Positions 1 through 6,550 of a stretch of DNA of 6,580 nt are shown one piece after another. The stretch lies in the NCBI GenBank assembly GCA_002493305.1, contig DKYJ01000028.1, positions 22,574 to 29,153 of the forward strand. The letters are read 5' to 3'. Every line of letters starts with the position of its first letter. The stretch's first letter is position 1. The notes beneath the pieces were generated by a model. That model saw only the letters and a list, made by a program, of their open reading frames with translations. It was not told the DNA's origin and searched no databases. The position numbers were made by a program, and so were the translations under genes. This stretch comes from Clostridiales bacterium UBA7103 (lineage in GTDB: Bacteria; Bacillota; Clostridia; Oscillospirales; Oscillospiraceae).

Positions 1-1242
1 GAGGAGCAGCGCTTCGGCGTGACCCACAAGGAGCATATAAAGGAGCTGGCGCAGGGCGTGGATGTGCTGACCCTGTCGGCGACGCCTATCCCGCGCACGC
101 TCAACATGGCCATGTCCGGCATAAGGGATATGTCCACCATCGAGGAGCCGCCGGAGGACAGGCTCCCGGTGCAGACCTTTGTCATGGAGCATGACTGGGG
201 CATTGTCGCCGAGGCCATACGCCGGGAGCTTCAGCGCGGCGGGCAGGTGTATTATCTGCATAACCGCATTGACGATATCGAGCGCACCGCCCGACGGCTT
301 GGAGAGCTGCTTGAGGGCGTCAGCATCGGCGTCGCCCATGGGCAGATGGACAGGAATATGCTGGCAAATGTGATGGAAAACGTGGCAAACGGGCAGATCC
401 AGGTGCTTGTCTGCACGACTATAATCGAGACCGGTATCGACATTCCAAATGTGAACACCCTTATCATAGAGGACGCGGATAAGCTGGGCCTTGCCCAGCT
501 GCACCAGATAAGGGGGCGCGTGGGCCGCTCCACTCGCCGTGCAAGCGCTTATCTTACCTTCCGGCGGGATAAGGTGCTCACTGAGATCGCGGAAAAGCGG
601 CTGAACGCCATTCGGGATTTTGCCCAGTTCGGCTCAGGCTTCAAGATAGCCATGCGCGACCTTGAGATCCGCGGCGCGGGCAGCCTTTTAGGCGCGGAGC
701 AGTCCGGGCACATGGTCGATGTGGGCTATGACATGTATATGAAGCTGCTGAGTGAGGCGGTTCTGGAGGCGCGGGGCATAGAAGTACCCCAGCGGGCGGA
801 GTGCTCCGCCGACCTTGCCGTGGCGGCGAATATCCCTGACCGTTACATCTCCTCCTCCGAGCAGCGAATGGACATCTACCGGCGCATCGCCATGATACGC
901 AGCGAGGAGGAGGCGGACGATCTGACCGACGAGCTTATCGACCGCTTCGGCGACCCGCCCCCGGGGGTCAACGCCCTTATCCATGTTGCGCTGCTGCGCG
1001 GCGAGGCGGGGCGCGCCGGGATAACGGATATTGCCCAGAAGCAGGGGCGGCTCCGGTTCACGGTGAAGGATTTTGACATGGAAAAAGTCTCCGCGCTCTA
1101 TGCCATGCCCGACTATAAGGGCTCTCTGCGCGTCGAGGCCGGCTCGGCCCCCTGCCTGAGCATTAAGCTCAGGAGCAAGAGCCGGGTCATCGACGAGGCG
1201 AGGCGCTTTGTGGCTCTTTGGGATTCGGTGAACAAAGGGTAA
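1..1242 (+). CDS. mfd: Transcription-repair coupling factor Mfd, C-terminal part (5' end outside window)
   Basis: This is the 3' part of mfd, 413 codons plus a TAA stop, open at its left edge. Mfd is a cytoplasmic DNA translocase that pushes stalled RNA polymerase off damaged template and recruits UvrA. The first codons read EEQRFGVTHKE, the end of the Walker B DEEQ box shared with RecG. Counting from the first visible codon, helicase motif III (SATPIPRTL) is at 26-34, motif V (TTIIETGIDIPN) at 139-150 and motif VI (QLHQIRGRVGRS) at 166-177. The translocation (TRG) motif around FKIAMRDLEIRGAGSLLG is at 214-231, and the C-terminal regulatory domain D7 lies at about 276-406. Family members are usually near 1150-1180 residues, so roughly the last third is visible. 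The GTG at 19 is an internal valine, not a start. No motif is broken. No terminator lies between mfd and the next gene, so read-through into the foldase is possible. RecG is excluded by the D7 domain. Confidence 0.98.
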   Translation, partial: EEQRFGVTHKEHIKELAQGVDVLTLSATPIPRTLNMAMSGIRDMSTIEEPPEDRLPVQTFVMEHDWGIVAEAIRRELQRGGQVYYLHNRIDDIERTARRLGELLEGVSIGVAHGQMDRNMLANVMENVANGQIQVLVCTTIIETGIDIPNVNTLIIEDADKLGLAQLHQIRGRVGRSTRRASAYLTFRRDKVLTEIAEKRLNAIRDFAQFGSGFKIAMRDLEIRGAGSLLGAEQSGHMVDVGYDMYMKLLSEAVLEARGIEVPQRAECSADLAVAANIPDRYISSSEQRMDIYRRIAMIRSEEEADDLTDELIDRFGDPPPGVNALIHVALLRGEAGRAGITDIAQKQGRLRFTVKDFDMEKVSALYAMPDYKGSLRVEAGSAPCLSIKLRSKSRVIDEARRFVALWDSVNKG

Positions 1243-1258
1243 AAAATTATGTTTCTCC

Positions 1259-1287
1259 TTGTGCGAAGCATTATATGGTGGTAAAAT
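1259..1287 (+). promoter_or_regulatory. Candidate sigma-A promoter with extended -10, for the foldase gene
   Basis: TTGTGC at 1259-1264 can serve as a -35 box (only TTG matches the consensus). TAAAAT at 1282-1287 is a five-of-six -10 box. They are separated by the optimal 17 bp. A TGG at 1279-1281 sits directly before the -10 and gives the extended -10 motif, which can compensate for a weak -35. It lies in the short gap after mfd and would start transcription about 30 bp before the foldase ATG. This is inferred from sequence only. Confidence 0.55.
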
Positions 1288-1295
1288 AGTCAAAG

Positions 1296-1305
1296 CGCAT
1301 ATGCG
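1296..1305. repeat. Perfect 10 bp palindrome CGCATATGCG near the predicted transcript start
   Basis: CGCATATGCG is its own reverse complement. It begins 8 bp after the candidate -10 box and ends at the base before the foldase ribosome site, so it would cover or follow the transcription start. It could be an operator half-site pair or chance; no second copy was seen in the window. Confidence 0.35.
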
Positions 1306-1314
1306 AGGAAAGGA
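1306..1314 (+). promoter_or_regulatory. Ribosome binding site of the foldase gene
   Basis: AGGAAAGGA ends 8 nt before the ATG at 1323. It supports that start over the out-of-frame ATG at 1301, which lies inside the palindrome and has no ribosome site. Confidence 0.75.
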
Positions 1315-1322
1315 AAACGGAT

Positions 1323-2531
1323 ATGAAAAAACTTGTTGCGATATTAATAGTCCTATGCATGATATTCGTGGGCGCGGTCGGCTGCGCCAATGTTGACAGC
1401 AGCCCTGCCGAGCCGGAGGAGAGCCAGGAGGTTCTGCCCAGCGAAGAGCCGACCGGCGATGCTGTGGACAGCGACGTTCCGGCCTCTGCGGGTGAGCTGG
1501 ATTTTGAAGCCATGTATGCCCTGCATGAGCCGGACGAGATAGTTCTCACTGTGGGCGGCAGAGAGGTGACCTGGGCGGAATATTTTTACGTGTTCTACAC
1601 TCAGGCGAGCCAGATCCAGGAGTATTTCAATGTTATGTCCATGTATTACGGGGCGAGCCTTAACTGGAGCGATACCATGGGTGAGGACAGCGACGTGACC
1701 TATGCTCAGTATGCATGGCAGAGCACCGAGCAGGTAATTACCCAGTTCCAGGCAATCAGGGTCTTTGCCGAGGAGAACAATATCGAGCTTACCGAAGATG
1801 ACCTTTCGGGCATTGCGGCTGATGAGGAGACGCTTATTGCCAACGCGGGCGGTACAGAGGAGGATTTCGAGCGGTATCTGGCAGAAAACTACCTCACCCG
1901 TGAGGTGATCAACGACATTAACAGCGTCAACTACCTCTATCAGCGCTGCTATAAGGAGCTTTACGGCGAAAACAGCGAGCTGTTTGATGAGGCGGCGGCG
2001 CTCAAATACCTTGAGGATAACGGCTACATCTCCGCAAACCACATTCTTATTATGACAAGCGATACCAGCACCGGAGAGGCTCTGGACGAGGCGGCGCTTG
2101 CCGAAAAGGAGGCGCAGGCAAAGCAGATCGCAGAGGAGCTTCAGGCCATTGAGGATCACGACGAGCTGCTGACCCGCTTTGCCGAGCTCAAGGAGGAATA
2201 CTGCGAGGATACCGGCAAAGCAAGCTATCCCGACGGCTATGTATTCACTCACGGGACGATGGTCTCCGAATTTGAGGACACCTGCGACAGCTTGGAGGAG
2301 TATCAGGTTTCAGACCCGGTCAAGTCCGATTACGGCTACCATGTCATTATCCGGCTTCCCGCCGACGCTGACCGCGTGATGCAGTACAGCAGCGACGGCA
2401 CGCCCATGAGCGCCAGAGCCGTGGCGGCCAACGCCGAATTCGGCCAGCGTATGCAGACCTGCTACGATAGTATAGAGCTCAGCTTTGAGGAGGGCTTTAA
2501 CCCGCCCGCCGTCGGCGATTATATAAAGTAA
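1323..2531 (+). CDS. PrsA/SurA-like peptidyl-prolyl isomerase lipoprotein (parvulin family)
   Basis: This 402-residue protein is a probable extracytoplasmic foldase that helps exported proteins fold by cis-trans isomerisation of prolyl bonds. It has a lysine-start signal peptide (MKKLVAILIV...) and a lipobox AVGC with the lipidated Cys at 21; Ala at -3 is less common than Leu but acceptable. Residues 22-72 form an acidic Pro/Ser/Glu linker with no Lys or Arg. A SurA_N/PrsA-type helical chaperone region follows at about 70-230. The parvulin domain spans about 236-346, from SANHILI (His240) to DYGYHVIIRL (His340), the two conserved active-site histidines of parvulins. A 55-residue tail follows. 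The mature chain is very acidic (about 80 Asp/Glu against 18 Lys/Arg by my count) and carries Cys at 209, 294, 321 and 380. It follows mfd by 80 bp with its own promoter candidate and is closed by a strong terminator. Clients are unknown. Family assignment is firm; catalytic activity is inferred. Confidence 0.9.
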   Translation: MKKLVAILIVLCMIFVGAVGCANVDSSPAEPEESQEVLPSEEPTGDAVDSDVPASAGELDFEAMYALHEPDEIVLTVGGREVTWAEYFYVFYTQASQIQEYFNVMSMYYGASLNWSDTMGEDSDVTYAQYAWQSTEQVITQFQAIRVFAEENNIELTEDDLSGIAADEETLIANAGGTEEDFERYLAENYLTREVINDINSVNYLYQRCYKELYGENSELFDEAAALKYLEDNGYISANHILIMTSDTSTGEALDEAALAEKEAQAKQIAEELQAIEDHDELLTRFAELKEEYCEDTGKASYPDGYVFTHGTMVSEFEDTCDSLEEYQVSDPVKSDYGYHVIIRLPADADRVMQYSSDGTPMSARAVAANAEFGQRMQTCYDSIELSFEEGFNPPAVGDYIK

Positions 2532-2535
2532 AAGA

Positions 2536-2575
2536 ATAAAACCCCGGCTGTCAACTCGGACAGCCGGGGTTTTAT
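2536..2575. terminator. Strong, probably bidirectional intrinsic terminator between convergent units
   Basis: A perfect 15 bp stem (2538-2552 with 2559-2573, GC core CCCCGGCTGTC) closes on a 6 nt loop and extends by two more pairs to 2536 and 2575. It starts a few bases after the foldase stop. On the plus strand the stem ends in TTTTATAT; on the minus strand it ends in TTTTATTCTTTT. It can therefore stop both the foldase transcript and the germination operon that arrives from the right and ends at 2647. No other terminator is visible for either unit. Confidence 0.93.
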
Positions 2576-2598
2576 ATGAGCAGGAAGGAAAGCTAATT

Positions 2599-2742
2599 AT
2601 GAAACAAGCAAGGAAAGCGGAGGCACTCTATGCCTCTAACTTCCGGTCAGTTCAGTTTCCTGCGCAGCTTGCCCACGATATAGGTGACGGGGAGAAAAAT
2701 AAAGGCGTAGCACAGGTTGATTATTGGAATGATGGTCTTTGA
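2599..2742 (+). CDS. Possible small ORF of 47 codons, doubtful
   Basis: An ATG at 2599 is preceded by AGGAAGGAAAG, a good ribosome site ending 6 nt before the start. It opens a 47-residue reading frame (beginning MKQARKAEAL, ending DYWNDGL) that stops with TGA at 2740-2742. The peptide is hydrophilic with no signal peptide, membrane segment or family I recognise. About two thirds of it is antisense to the 3' end of the subunit B gene, and it lies downstream of a strong terminator with no visible promoter of its own. It is most likely chance. I list it because its ribosome site is better than expected and it is easily missed by length cut-offs. Confidence 0.12.
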   Translation: MKQARKAEALYASNFRSVQFPAQLAHDIGDGEKNKGVAQVDYWNDGL

Positions 2743-3777
2743 CCAAAGCTCAAGAGCCGTGGGAGTCTGGGCGATGAGCATGGCGCAGACTGTTGCCGCC
2801 GCGCCGCAGGGAAGCACTGCCCAGCGCCCGCCGCTTATATCCAGACGCTTTTCGCCCCGGTAGCTGGGGTCGAGGTCAAAGCACAGGCGCAGGATATGCT
2901 GGGCGGCATATAGCAGAGCAGACACCAGCAGAAAATCCGGGAATACCCAGAGTGTTACCACCAGAGCCTCAATGCGCTCAAGGCTGCCGAAAAAAATAAG
3001 ATTGCGCACCAGCGAAAAAAATGGGCGGGTGAGCCGGGCTGTGAGTTCAGCACCGAAATTGCCCACCACCGCCGCGCTCACTGCGGTCACGATCAGCAGC
3101 ATCAGCCCCGTCCATATGGAAAGGCTCTTCAAGCTGTCCCCGCCCTTGCGCACCGAGCCCAGAAGAAAACAGGATAGATAGAGCACCACGCTGAGGATAT
3201 CCGTGACTGTCAGAGAGCCTTTCATTATGGGCAAAAAGTATGCGCTCGTTATGGGCAGCAGGTTTTCCTTGTACAGACTAAAGAAGGAGAATATGAGGAT
3301 CAGCAGCAGCACGCCCAGAACCACCGGCTGAACCAGCTTTGCCGTCCTGACAATAGAGCGGCAGGAGCCCATAGCGGCAAAAAGGCACAGCAGACCCATT
3401 ACTACAATAAATATATGCGTCGTGCTGTAAGGATATATGGTGGTTATGAGCCGATCAGCGCCAGAGCGCAGGATAAAACCCGCATACAGGACAAACCACG
3501 CCGCAGAGATAAACAGGGCTGCCTTGCCGGCCTTGTCGCCAAGGCAGCGCAGACACAGCTCCCCCATTCCCTCGTTTTCGTTGCGAGCCTGCATAAAGCG
3601 GCAGATGAAAAATACATAGGCAAGCAGCAGCGGCGCTGCCGCCAGGGCCGTGAGCCACGCTCCGCGCCCGGCGATGCCTGCTGCCCCCGACGGCACCAGC
3701 CGTAGCAGCGGGGCCAGCAGCAACATGGTACACAGGGCGAGAAGCTGGTTCAGGTCAAATCGGTAATCACTTTTCAA
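2647..3777 (-). CDS. Spore germination receptor subunit B (GerAB/GerKB-type permease)
   Basis: This 376-residue integral membrane protein belongs to the Spore_permease family (GerAB, within the APC transporter superfamily). Such proteins are the B subunits of germinant receptors in the spore inner membrane and are the best candidates for binding the small-molecule germinant. About ten membrane segments are visible, near residues 10-29, 37-60, 84-104, 120-138, 147-167, 190-207, 221-240, 268-295, 319-337 and 345-367. Family signatures include GRGAWLTALAAAP near 38-49 and FGSLERIEALVVTLWVFPDF near 263-282, matching the usual R-(I/D)-A-hh-hh-W pattern. The length is typical (about 360-370). The start is TTG at 3777, supported by AAAGGA 9 nt upstream and by the family's usual N-terminus; the next in-frame ATG (residue 18) would cut into the first helix. 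It lies 2 bp after the subunit C stop, so translation is probably coupled. The germinant cannot be inferred. Confidence 0.93.
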   Translation of the reverse strand: MKSDYRFDLNQLLALCTMLLLAPLLRLVPSGAAGIAGRGAWLTALAAAPLLLAYVFFICRFMQARNENEGMGELCLRCLGDKAGKAALFISAAWFVLYAGFILRSGADRLITTIYPYSTTHIFIVVMGLLCLFAAMGSCRSIVRTAKLVQPVVLGVLLLILIFSFFSLYKENLLPITSAYFLPIMKGSLTVTDILSVVLYLSCFLLGSVRKGGDSLKSLSIWTGLMLLIVTAVSAAVVGNFGAELTARLTRPFFSLVRNLIFFGSLERIEALVVTLWVFPDFLLVSALLYAAQHILRLCFDLDPSYRGEKRLDISGGRWAVLPCGAAATVCAMLIAQTPTALELWSKTIIPIINLCYAFIFLPVTYIVGKLRRKLN

Positions 3778-3779
3778 AA

Positions 3780-5006
3780 TTACGCATCCTTTATATCGTT
3801 TGTGTGGCTCAAAGTGCCGCTGACGGTGATTTGAAGCTCAAGCTCCGGCAGACAGTCAAGAAAGCTCCGGGGCATGGAGCTGAATTTTTCGGGAGCTGAC
3901 ATCTCGATTATCCCGGCAAGACCCAAAAAATCTGCCTGAAGCTCCCTCGACTGCTGCAAAACCGCACTTATGCGCCGGGAGATCTCCGCTTCGAGGCGAG
4001 AAGTGATATAATCGGAATACTGAGGCGTACCAACCTTCTCACCGTCAGAGGTCTCAGTGATGGAGGCGCGCACATGGGCGGATACATCTATACCCAGAAG
4101 GCTGCCGTCATCGGCCCAGAGCGGCTCTATCTCAGAGCTGCCGTCGGAAATCTCCAGTGTCACCAGCTGTCCCCGCTGGTCACGTACCACAATGGGAGAG
4201 ATGTCCACCTGGTTTTTTATAAAGCCTACGCCCACTGCGTTCTCTCTGTCAATAAAGGCGCAGAGGCGGCTGTCCTTTATGATGGCGTAACCCGCCACGG
4301 CGGCTGTCATCTCTTTGCTTTCGCTGTCCGCTTCGGACGGCTCTCCCGAGGTGGGCCCTTGCGGCGCAGCGTCGGCATCATCGCCGGAAGAGACCTCCTC
4401 CCTGCCGCCGCTGCGGCCGGAAGCCTCCTCAAATTCCAGCGCGCACACGAGGGCGCTGCCAAAACGTCGGTCGTCCCGCAGTATTTCCGCGGCAGATATG
4501 ACCCGTTCTCCGCCGCCGCTGCCCAAATTGTCCTCAATGGACTGCAGCAGCTCCGAGATACCGACAGAGCCGCTGCCCACGCCCTCCATGGCCTCCTTGG
4601 CGCTGCATTCCTTCATTATATATATAGGTAGGTTCACACGCACATAGGGAGAGCGGCAGATATAAGACAGGTAGTCCGCAATGCCGGCGCGTGCTGTCTC
4701 ATCGCCCAGCACAACGCTCTGAATATGGGAAAAAAACAGCGCCTGCTCGTTAGAGCGGGCCTTTATCCGCTCCAAGGCTCGGGAGATGGATTCTCCGCCG
4801 CCGTTTAGTATAGTCGGCCCCTCGCCGCGGGAACTGTTGGAGGCCGAGGCAAGGGTTATATCCACTCCGGCGGGGGTCTTATCTATGCCCATTGCCTGGA
4901 TCACCAGAAGGTTCTCCACCTTCTGATAATTTGAATATATGGAGCCGCAGCCGCTCAGAGCGGGGATCATGGAAATCGTCAATAGCAGGGCAAAAATCTT
5001 TTTCAT
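3780..5006 (-). CDS. Spore germination receptor subunit C (Ger(x)C lipoprotein)
   Basis: This 408-residue lipoprotein is the C subunit of the germinant receptor, anchored on the outer face of the spore inner membrane. The signal peptide MKKIFALLLT... ends in the lipobox LSGC with Cys20. After it comes the family N-terminal pattern ENLLVIQAMGIDKTPAGV (31-48). The first domain continues with the block NEQALFFSHIQSVVLGDE and LSYICRSPYVRVNLPIYI (about 86-130). A low-complexity acidic Gly/Ser/Glu/Asp stretch at about 193-232 separates it from the C-terminal Spore_GerAC domain, which begins at VAGYAIIKDSRLCAFIDREN (237-256) and runs to the end. The family is usually about 370-400 residues, so the insert explains the slight excess. 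The ATG is preceded by AGGAGG (5015-5020) with 8 nt spacing and overlaps the subunit A stop by 4 bp. It is needed, in characterised receptors, for function of the whole complex; that role is inferred here from family and operon. Confidence 0.93.
   Translation of the reverse strand: MKKIFALLLTISMIPALSGCGSIYSNYQKVENLLVIQAMGIDKTPAGVDITLASASNSSRGEGPTILNGGGESISRALERIKARSNEQALFFSHIQSVVLGDETARAGIADYLSYICRSPYVRVNLPIYIMKECSAKEAMEGVGSGSVGISELLQSIEDNLGSGGGERVISAAEILRDDRRFGSALVCALEFEEASGRSGGREEVSSGDDADAAPQGPTSGEPSEADSESKEMTAAVAGYAIIKDSRLCAFIDRENAVGVGFIKNQVDISPIVVRDQRGQLVTLEISDGSSEIEPLWADDGSLLGIDVSAHVRASITETSDGEKVGTPQYSDYITSRLEAEISRRISAVLQQSRELQADFLGLAGIIEMSAPEKFSSMPRSFLDCLPELELQITVSGTLSHTNDIKDA
3787..3792 (-). 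promoter_or_regulatory. Ribosome binding site deciding the TTG start of subunit B
   Basis: On the minus strand AAAGGA lies inside the last codons of the subunit C gene and ends 9 nt before the TTG at 3777. No in-frame ATG or GTG with comparable spacing exists nearby, so it favours the TTG start. Confidence 0.65.
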
Positions 5007-6514
5007 TTCTGCCGCCTCCTGTCAGGTGTGCGCAGCAGCGCGTCCCGGTATTTGCGCATAGGCTTTGGCAGCTGCACCAGCAAGCGTGCAAGACCCCAGG
5101 GCTGCTTGCCCGTCACAGGAGCGGTGTAGTTCACGCCAAAGCTGTCCATATCTGCCAGCAGAAGCAAAAACAGGCAGCTCAGCACCGCCATTCCGAAAAG
5201 CCCAGCAGCTATCGCGGCTATCAGCATGCTCATCTGCACCAGACGCACAGCCGCGCCCATATCCTGGCTGGGCAGGGTATAGCAGGCTATGCCTGCGGCG
5301 GCCACAACAATGATGGCGATGGGGGAGACTATCTGCGCCTCCACCGCGGACTGACCCACGATGAGCGCACCGATGATAGACACCGTGTCGCCAATAGGGT
5401 TCGGCAGGCGGAGGCTGGCCTCCTGAAGCAGCATGAAGGCTATCAGCATGCCGATGATTTCCATGGCGGTAGAAAAAGGCACATTCTGTTTCGCCTCAAT
5501 GATGGACAGCAGCATTTTTGTGGGGATCATCTCCTGATGATACATGGCAATGGCCACATAGGCTGCCGGGAGAAACAGCCCCATCAGCAGCGCAAAATAC
5601 CGCAGTACAGTCAAAAAGCTGGAGACGAGGAAATTTGTGTTGCTGTCGCTGGTCACCTTCATGAATTCCGCAAAAGTAACCGGCAGCAGCAGACCCACCG
5701 GCAGTCCGTCCACCAGCAGACCCACACGGCCATCGGCAAGGTGCATGGCAAAGCGGTCGGGGCGCTCAGTGTGGATAAGCTGGGGAAACGGGGAGTTTGG
5801 CGCGTCCACAATATAATCCTCCAGCGCACCGGTGGACAGCAGAGCGTCAATATCCAGCGCGTCAAGCCGCCGGGCAAGCTCTTCCACTGTGTCCGGGGCA
5901 GCCACACCGTCCAAAAACATGATTGCCACCGTGGTATTGGACTTCCTGCCCACTGAGCTTTGAATGAGCTTCAGCTTCGGAGAACAGATGCGTCGGCGAA
6001 CGAGAGCAGTGTTTACGCGCAGCGTCTCCACAAAGGAGTCCTTCGCACCCTTGAGAGATTTCTCCAGAGTAGGCTCGTTTATGCTCCGGGTCTGGCTTGA
6101 GCGGACCTCAAAGCAGAGGGCCTGATTTATACCCTCGAATATAAGGGCACAGTGGCCATGGGTCAGGTCAGAGATCACGTCGTCCAGCTTGCTGCGCTTT
6201 TTCACCGAGTAGCTGTACACCGCGCCGCTCATTATGCGTTCCATGCATTGCTCCTCGGCGATGGGCTCTCCTGCGCGGCTCGATTGGGTCAGCGGACGAA
6301 GAATGTCCTCTCCAAGGTCGCCGCCGCTGACGATCCCGTCCAGCCAGCAGATCTGAATGTGCAAATTTTCATCCAGACCGTAGTCAATGCGGCGGCTTTC
6401 AAAATCCGCGCAGCTGGCGAATATTTCTTTTACGCTTTTCAATGACAGCTCCGCCGCAAATTCTGTTTCCGGTTTTGGATGGGGCGGCGGACAGTTTGGT
6501 TTGTTGTTATACAT
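5003..6514 (-). CDS. Spore germination receptor subunit A (GerA family, GerAA/GerKA-like)
   Basis: This 503-residue protein is the A subunit of a germinant receptor (GerA family), within the usual 480-520 length. Residues 1 to about 290 form the soluble N-terminal part, with the signatures EPTLEKSLKGAKDSFVETLR (147-166), VNTALVRRRI (167-176) and TERPDRFAMHLADGRVGLLV (249-268). The membrane part follows, with hydrophobic segments near 295-324, 347-364, 378-389, 395-413 and 427-453. It contains the highly conserved blocks YHQEMIPTKMLLSI (325-338), QEASLRLPNPIGDTVSIIGA (364-383) and VEAQIVSPIAIIVVA (391-405). Recent structural work on B. subtilis GerA proposes that A subunits assemble into an ion-conducting channel; channel activity here is inference. 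It heads the A-C-B operon. The ATG has only a weak ribosome site. An alternative TTG at 6442 (residue 25), preceded by GGAG, would remove a Pro-rich leader and begin where family similarity begins. Confidence 0.96.
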   Translation of the reverse strand: MYNNKPNCPPPHPKPETEFAAELSLKSVKEIFASCADFESRRIDYGLDENLHIQICWLDGIVSGGDLGEDILRPLTQSSRAGEPIAEEQCMERIMSGAVYSYSVKKRSKLDDVISDLTHGHCALIFEGINQALCFEVRSSQTRSINEPTLEKSLKGAKDSFVETLRVNTALVRRRICSPKLKLIQSSVGRKSNTTVAIMFLDGVAAPDTVEELARRLDALDIDALLSTGALEDYIVDAPNSPFPQLIHTERPDRFAMHLADGRVGLLVDGLPVGLLLPVTFAEFMKVTSDSNTNFLVSSFLTVLRYFALLMGLFLPAAYVAIAMYHQEMIPTKMLLSIIEAKQNVPFSTAMEIIGMLIAFMLLQEASLRLPNPIGDTVSIIGALIVGQSAVEAQIVSPIAIIVVAAAGIACYTLPSQDMGAAVRLVQMSMLIAAIAAGLFGMAVLSCLFLLLLADMDSFGVNYTAPVTGKQPWGLARLLVQLPKPMRKYRDALLRTPDRRRQK

Positions 6515-6550
6515 GTTGTGTAGTGTGTCCGCTTTGAGCTACAATATTTA

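Noticed and set aside
1..1242. RecG instead of Mfd for the partial helicase
   Set aside because: The helicase motifs are shared by both, but the long C-terminal part with the YISSSEQRMDIYRRI block is the Mfd D7 domain, which RecG lacks.
688..1293. A 201-codon open frame on the minus strand opposite mfd
   Set aside because: It overlaps conserved TRG and D7 sequence of mfd, and its product matches nothing I recognise.
1353..2252. A 299-codon open frame on the minus strand opposite the foldase
   Set aside because: The foldase frame has a signal peptide, lipobox, ribosome site and parvulin motifs. The reverse frame is hydrophobic only because Glu/Asp-rich codons read as Leu/Val-like codons on the other strand.
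2620..2636. Small hairpin GAGGCA-CTCTA-TGCCTC after the subunit B stop
   Set aside because: The stem is only 6 bp with no T-run on either side. The much stronger hairpin at 2536-2575 explains termination.
4614..4626. Alternating AT run (ATTATATATATAG) inside the subunit C gene
   Set aside because: It encodes part of the conserved Ile-Tyr-Ile stretch of the protein (PIYIMKE) and is too short to call a repeat element.
4892..5956. A 354-codon open frame on the plus strand, opposite subunits A and C
   Set aside because: It is rich in His, Gln, Arg and Gly with no family motifs, and lies antisense to two genes with clear conserved motifs. It is a shadow caused by GC-rich third positions.
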